From assembly GCA_949987565.1 (NCBI GenBank), contig OX465102.1:16065812-16129811 (forward strand): a stretch of 64,000 bases of DNA, given 5' to 3'. Each line of letters begins with the position of its first letter. Position 1 is the stretch's first letter. The position numbers and the translations under genes are program-made. Shown here in pieces: positions 62,948-64,000 of this stretch. The DNA is from Luidia sarsii (lineage: Eukaryota > Echinodermata > Asteroidea > Paxillosida > Luidiidae). The notes beneath the pieces were generated by a model. The model worked only from the letters and a program-made list of their open reading frames with translations. It made no database searches and was not told the DNA's origin.

Positions 62948-62959
62948 AAGATGGCGGCC
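62948..62959 (+). promoter_or_regulatory. YY1-type core promoter element of GEMIN5
   Basis: AAGATGGCGGCC, the consensus YY1 site found at or just after the start of many TATA-less housekeeping promoters, lies 74 bases before the GEMIN5 ATG and in the same orientation. It probably marks the start of transcription. Confidence 0.6.
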
Positions 62960-63032
62960 TCCATGAACTAAAAACGTGCTAAAATCGTCTGCCCACAGCT
63001 CGGCCACAAAACAACGCACACACATCGCGAAA

Positions 63033-63329
63033 ATGATCGACGATCTCCTCCCCTCGTCGCCCAATTGGTACTGTAGTCAGGCGAGCGACGCGAACAGGGA
63101 GGGACTGTTCGCCTACGCCGCGAGAAACGCGGTTTTCGTCCTCGACGTCCGGACGAGTCCGCCGAGTTCGGTGGGGTCGTTGAGCGGCCACGCCGGCCGA
63201 GTGACGGCCGTCAGGTTCGCCCAGGACAGCCGCAGCGGACACCTGTGCGCCACCGGAGGTGATGACGGCGTCGTCAGGGTTTGGGATGTCAGACACAAGT
63301 CCGTCGAGGCAGAACATCAGTTAATCCGA
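63033..63329 (+). CDS. GEMIN5: Gem-associated protein 5, first coding exon (gene continues beyond window)
   Basis: 99 codons ending in donor CGA|GTAAAT, phase 0. The N-terminus LPSSPNWYCSQASDAN, then GLFAYAARNAVFVLDV, GHAGRVTAVRFAQ, LCATGGDDGVVRVWDV and EAEHQLIR matches the start of the Gemin5 WD40 domain, including the PNWYC segment near the snRNA-cap-binding region and the first GH...WD repeat. Gemin5 is the snRNA-recognition subunit of the SMN complex and also binds ribosomes. The remaining WD repeats and the C-terminal half lie to the right of the window. Alternatives are other WD40 proteins, but the NWYC motif at this position is distinctive. Confidence 0.88.
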
Positions 63330-63517
63330 GTAAATACATAATATTTAATAATTTAATTTTAAGCAACAACAATAGAAATTAATAAAAACTCAACTTCCTA
63401 TGCTTATAATAATACTAGTTATAATATTATATTATATTTATAATATTATTATTTTTTTTTTTTACTAAGTACTAAGTTAAGTAGGGTCTATAATTTATCA
63501 CTTGAACTTAGTTGAAG

Positions 63518-63910
63518 TAAATACAAAATACTGTTGCAAACTGCAATATTTCAAATTGTTAGAGGACCTGGTGTTTTGATCCAATAGTAGGACCTTCCTC
63601 AAACTTAAGGTAGTCCGAGTAACTTGGACCCGACAAGTCCTGGTGGGACGGTTTCGCAGGTGTTTTGGGGAGTAAATCTGGGGATTTCGGTCGGGGGTAT
63701 TTTTCAAAGATGACGTGACCACAATGCATAGCCACGATCCTTGAACCCTGCAGTCACCCGTCCCTCAAAAATTCAAAATTTTATTCAAAAAAGGGTGACT
63801 TGTCGGGTCCAAGTTACTCGGACTACCTCAAAGGCAAAGAATTGATATAAACTAAAGAATTGATAAGCCATTGCTTGTGCAACATTTTTGCCATATTAGT
63901 AAAGCCTGAC
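63518..63910. repeat. Penelope-family remnant interrupted by a TA-flanked foldback element
   Basis: Left piece ATACTGTTGCAAACTGC through TAGGACCTTCCTCAAA, right piece CCTCAAAGGCAAAG onward, separated by the element at 63611-63825. Lies in GEMIN5 intron 1. Confidence 0.55.
63611..63825. mobile_element. TA-flanked inverted-repeat element, copy 3, nested in a Penelope remnant
   Basis: Same terminal repeats; the left inner segment is partly deleted. Flanking CCTCAAA sequence on both sides is Penelope-family. Confidence 0.75.
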
Positions 63911-64000
63911 AATTTGGTAAATTGACCATTTGGAAGATGGGGGGGGAGGTGTGTCACGATGATCGCAACTAAAGTGGATCACAATGAAATGCCGTTTTGT

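Overview
This is a 64 kb piece of animal nuclear genome. The evidence is spliced genes with GT-AG introns in consistent phases, long AT-rich introns, many inverted-repeat elements, tRNA-type SINEs and a Penelope-like retroelement. Gene content (one Tec-family kinase, HYR domains, MED7, Gemin5) and the dispersed repeats suggest a marine invertebrate deuterostome, most likely an echinoderm. That placement is inference; no species marker was seen.

Layout. (1) Positions 1-13167, minus strand: a multi-exon gene for a type II membrane protein with a short cytosolic tail, one membrane helix, a Thr/Pro stalk and at least four HYR domains. It is cut by the window start, and a possible upstream first coding exon lies at 24328-24339. 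(2) 15748-19829, inside that gene's 5' region: a nearly intact Penelope-like element (reverse transcriptase plus GIY-YIG endonuclease) with an inverted copy of its 3' end in front and 13-bp target duplications. (3) 24340-30832: no gene seen, repeats only. (4) 30833-47667, minus strand: a complete Tec/BTK-family tyrosine kinase of 16 coding exons and 667 residues (PH, BTK motif, proline-rich, SH3, SH2, kinase), with introns full of tandem arrays. (5) 47668-57608: kinase 5' region and the divergent intergenic space, with several foldback elements. (6) 57609-58328, plus strand: intronless coding region of Mediator subunit MED7, followed by a 2 kb, 23-bp minisatellite. (7) 63033-63329, plus strand: first coding exon of Gemin5, which continues beyond the window.

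The genes do not form one pathway. The notable point is their order: a Tec kinase divergent from MED7 with Gemin5 nearby resembles the ITK-MED7-GEMIN5 neighbourhood of human 5q33.

Other unusual content: short relatives of the Penelope-like element with 13-bp target duplications, hammerhead-ribozyme-like cores in related repeats, at least a dozen inverted-repeat element types including a four-copy TTAA family, and long strand-asymmetric arrays beside kinase exons. All exon boundaries were deduced by reading splice signals and frames by eye; no alignment was run.
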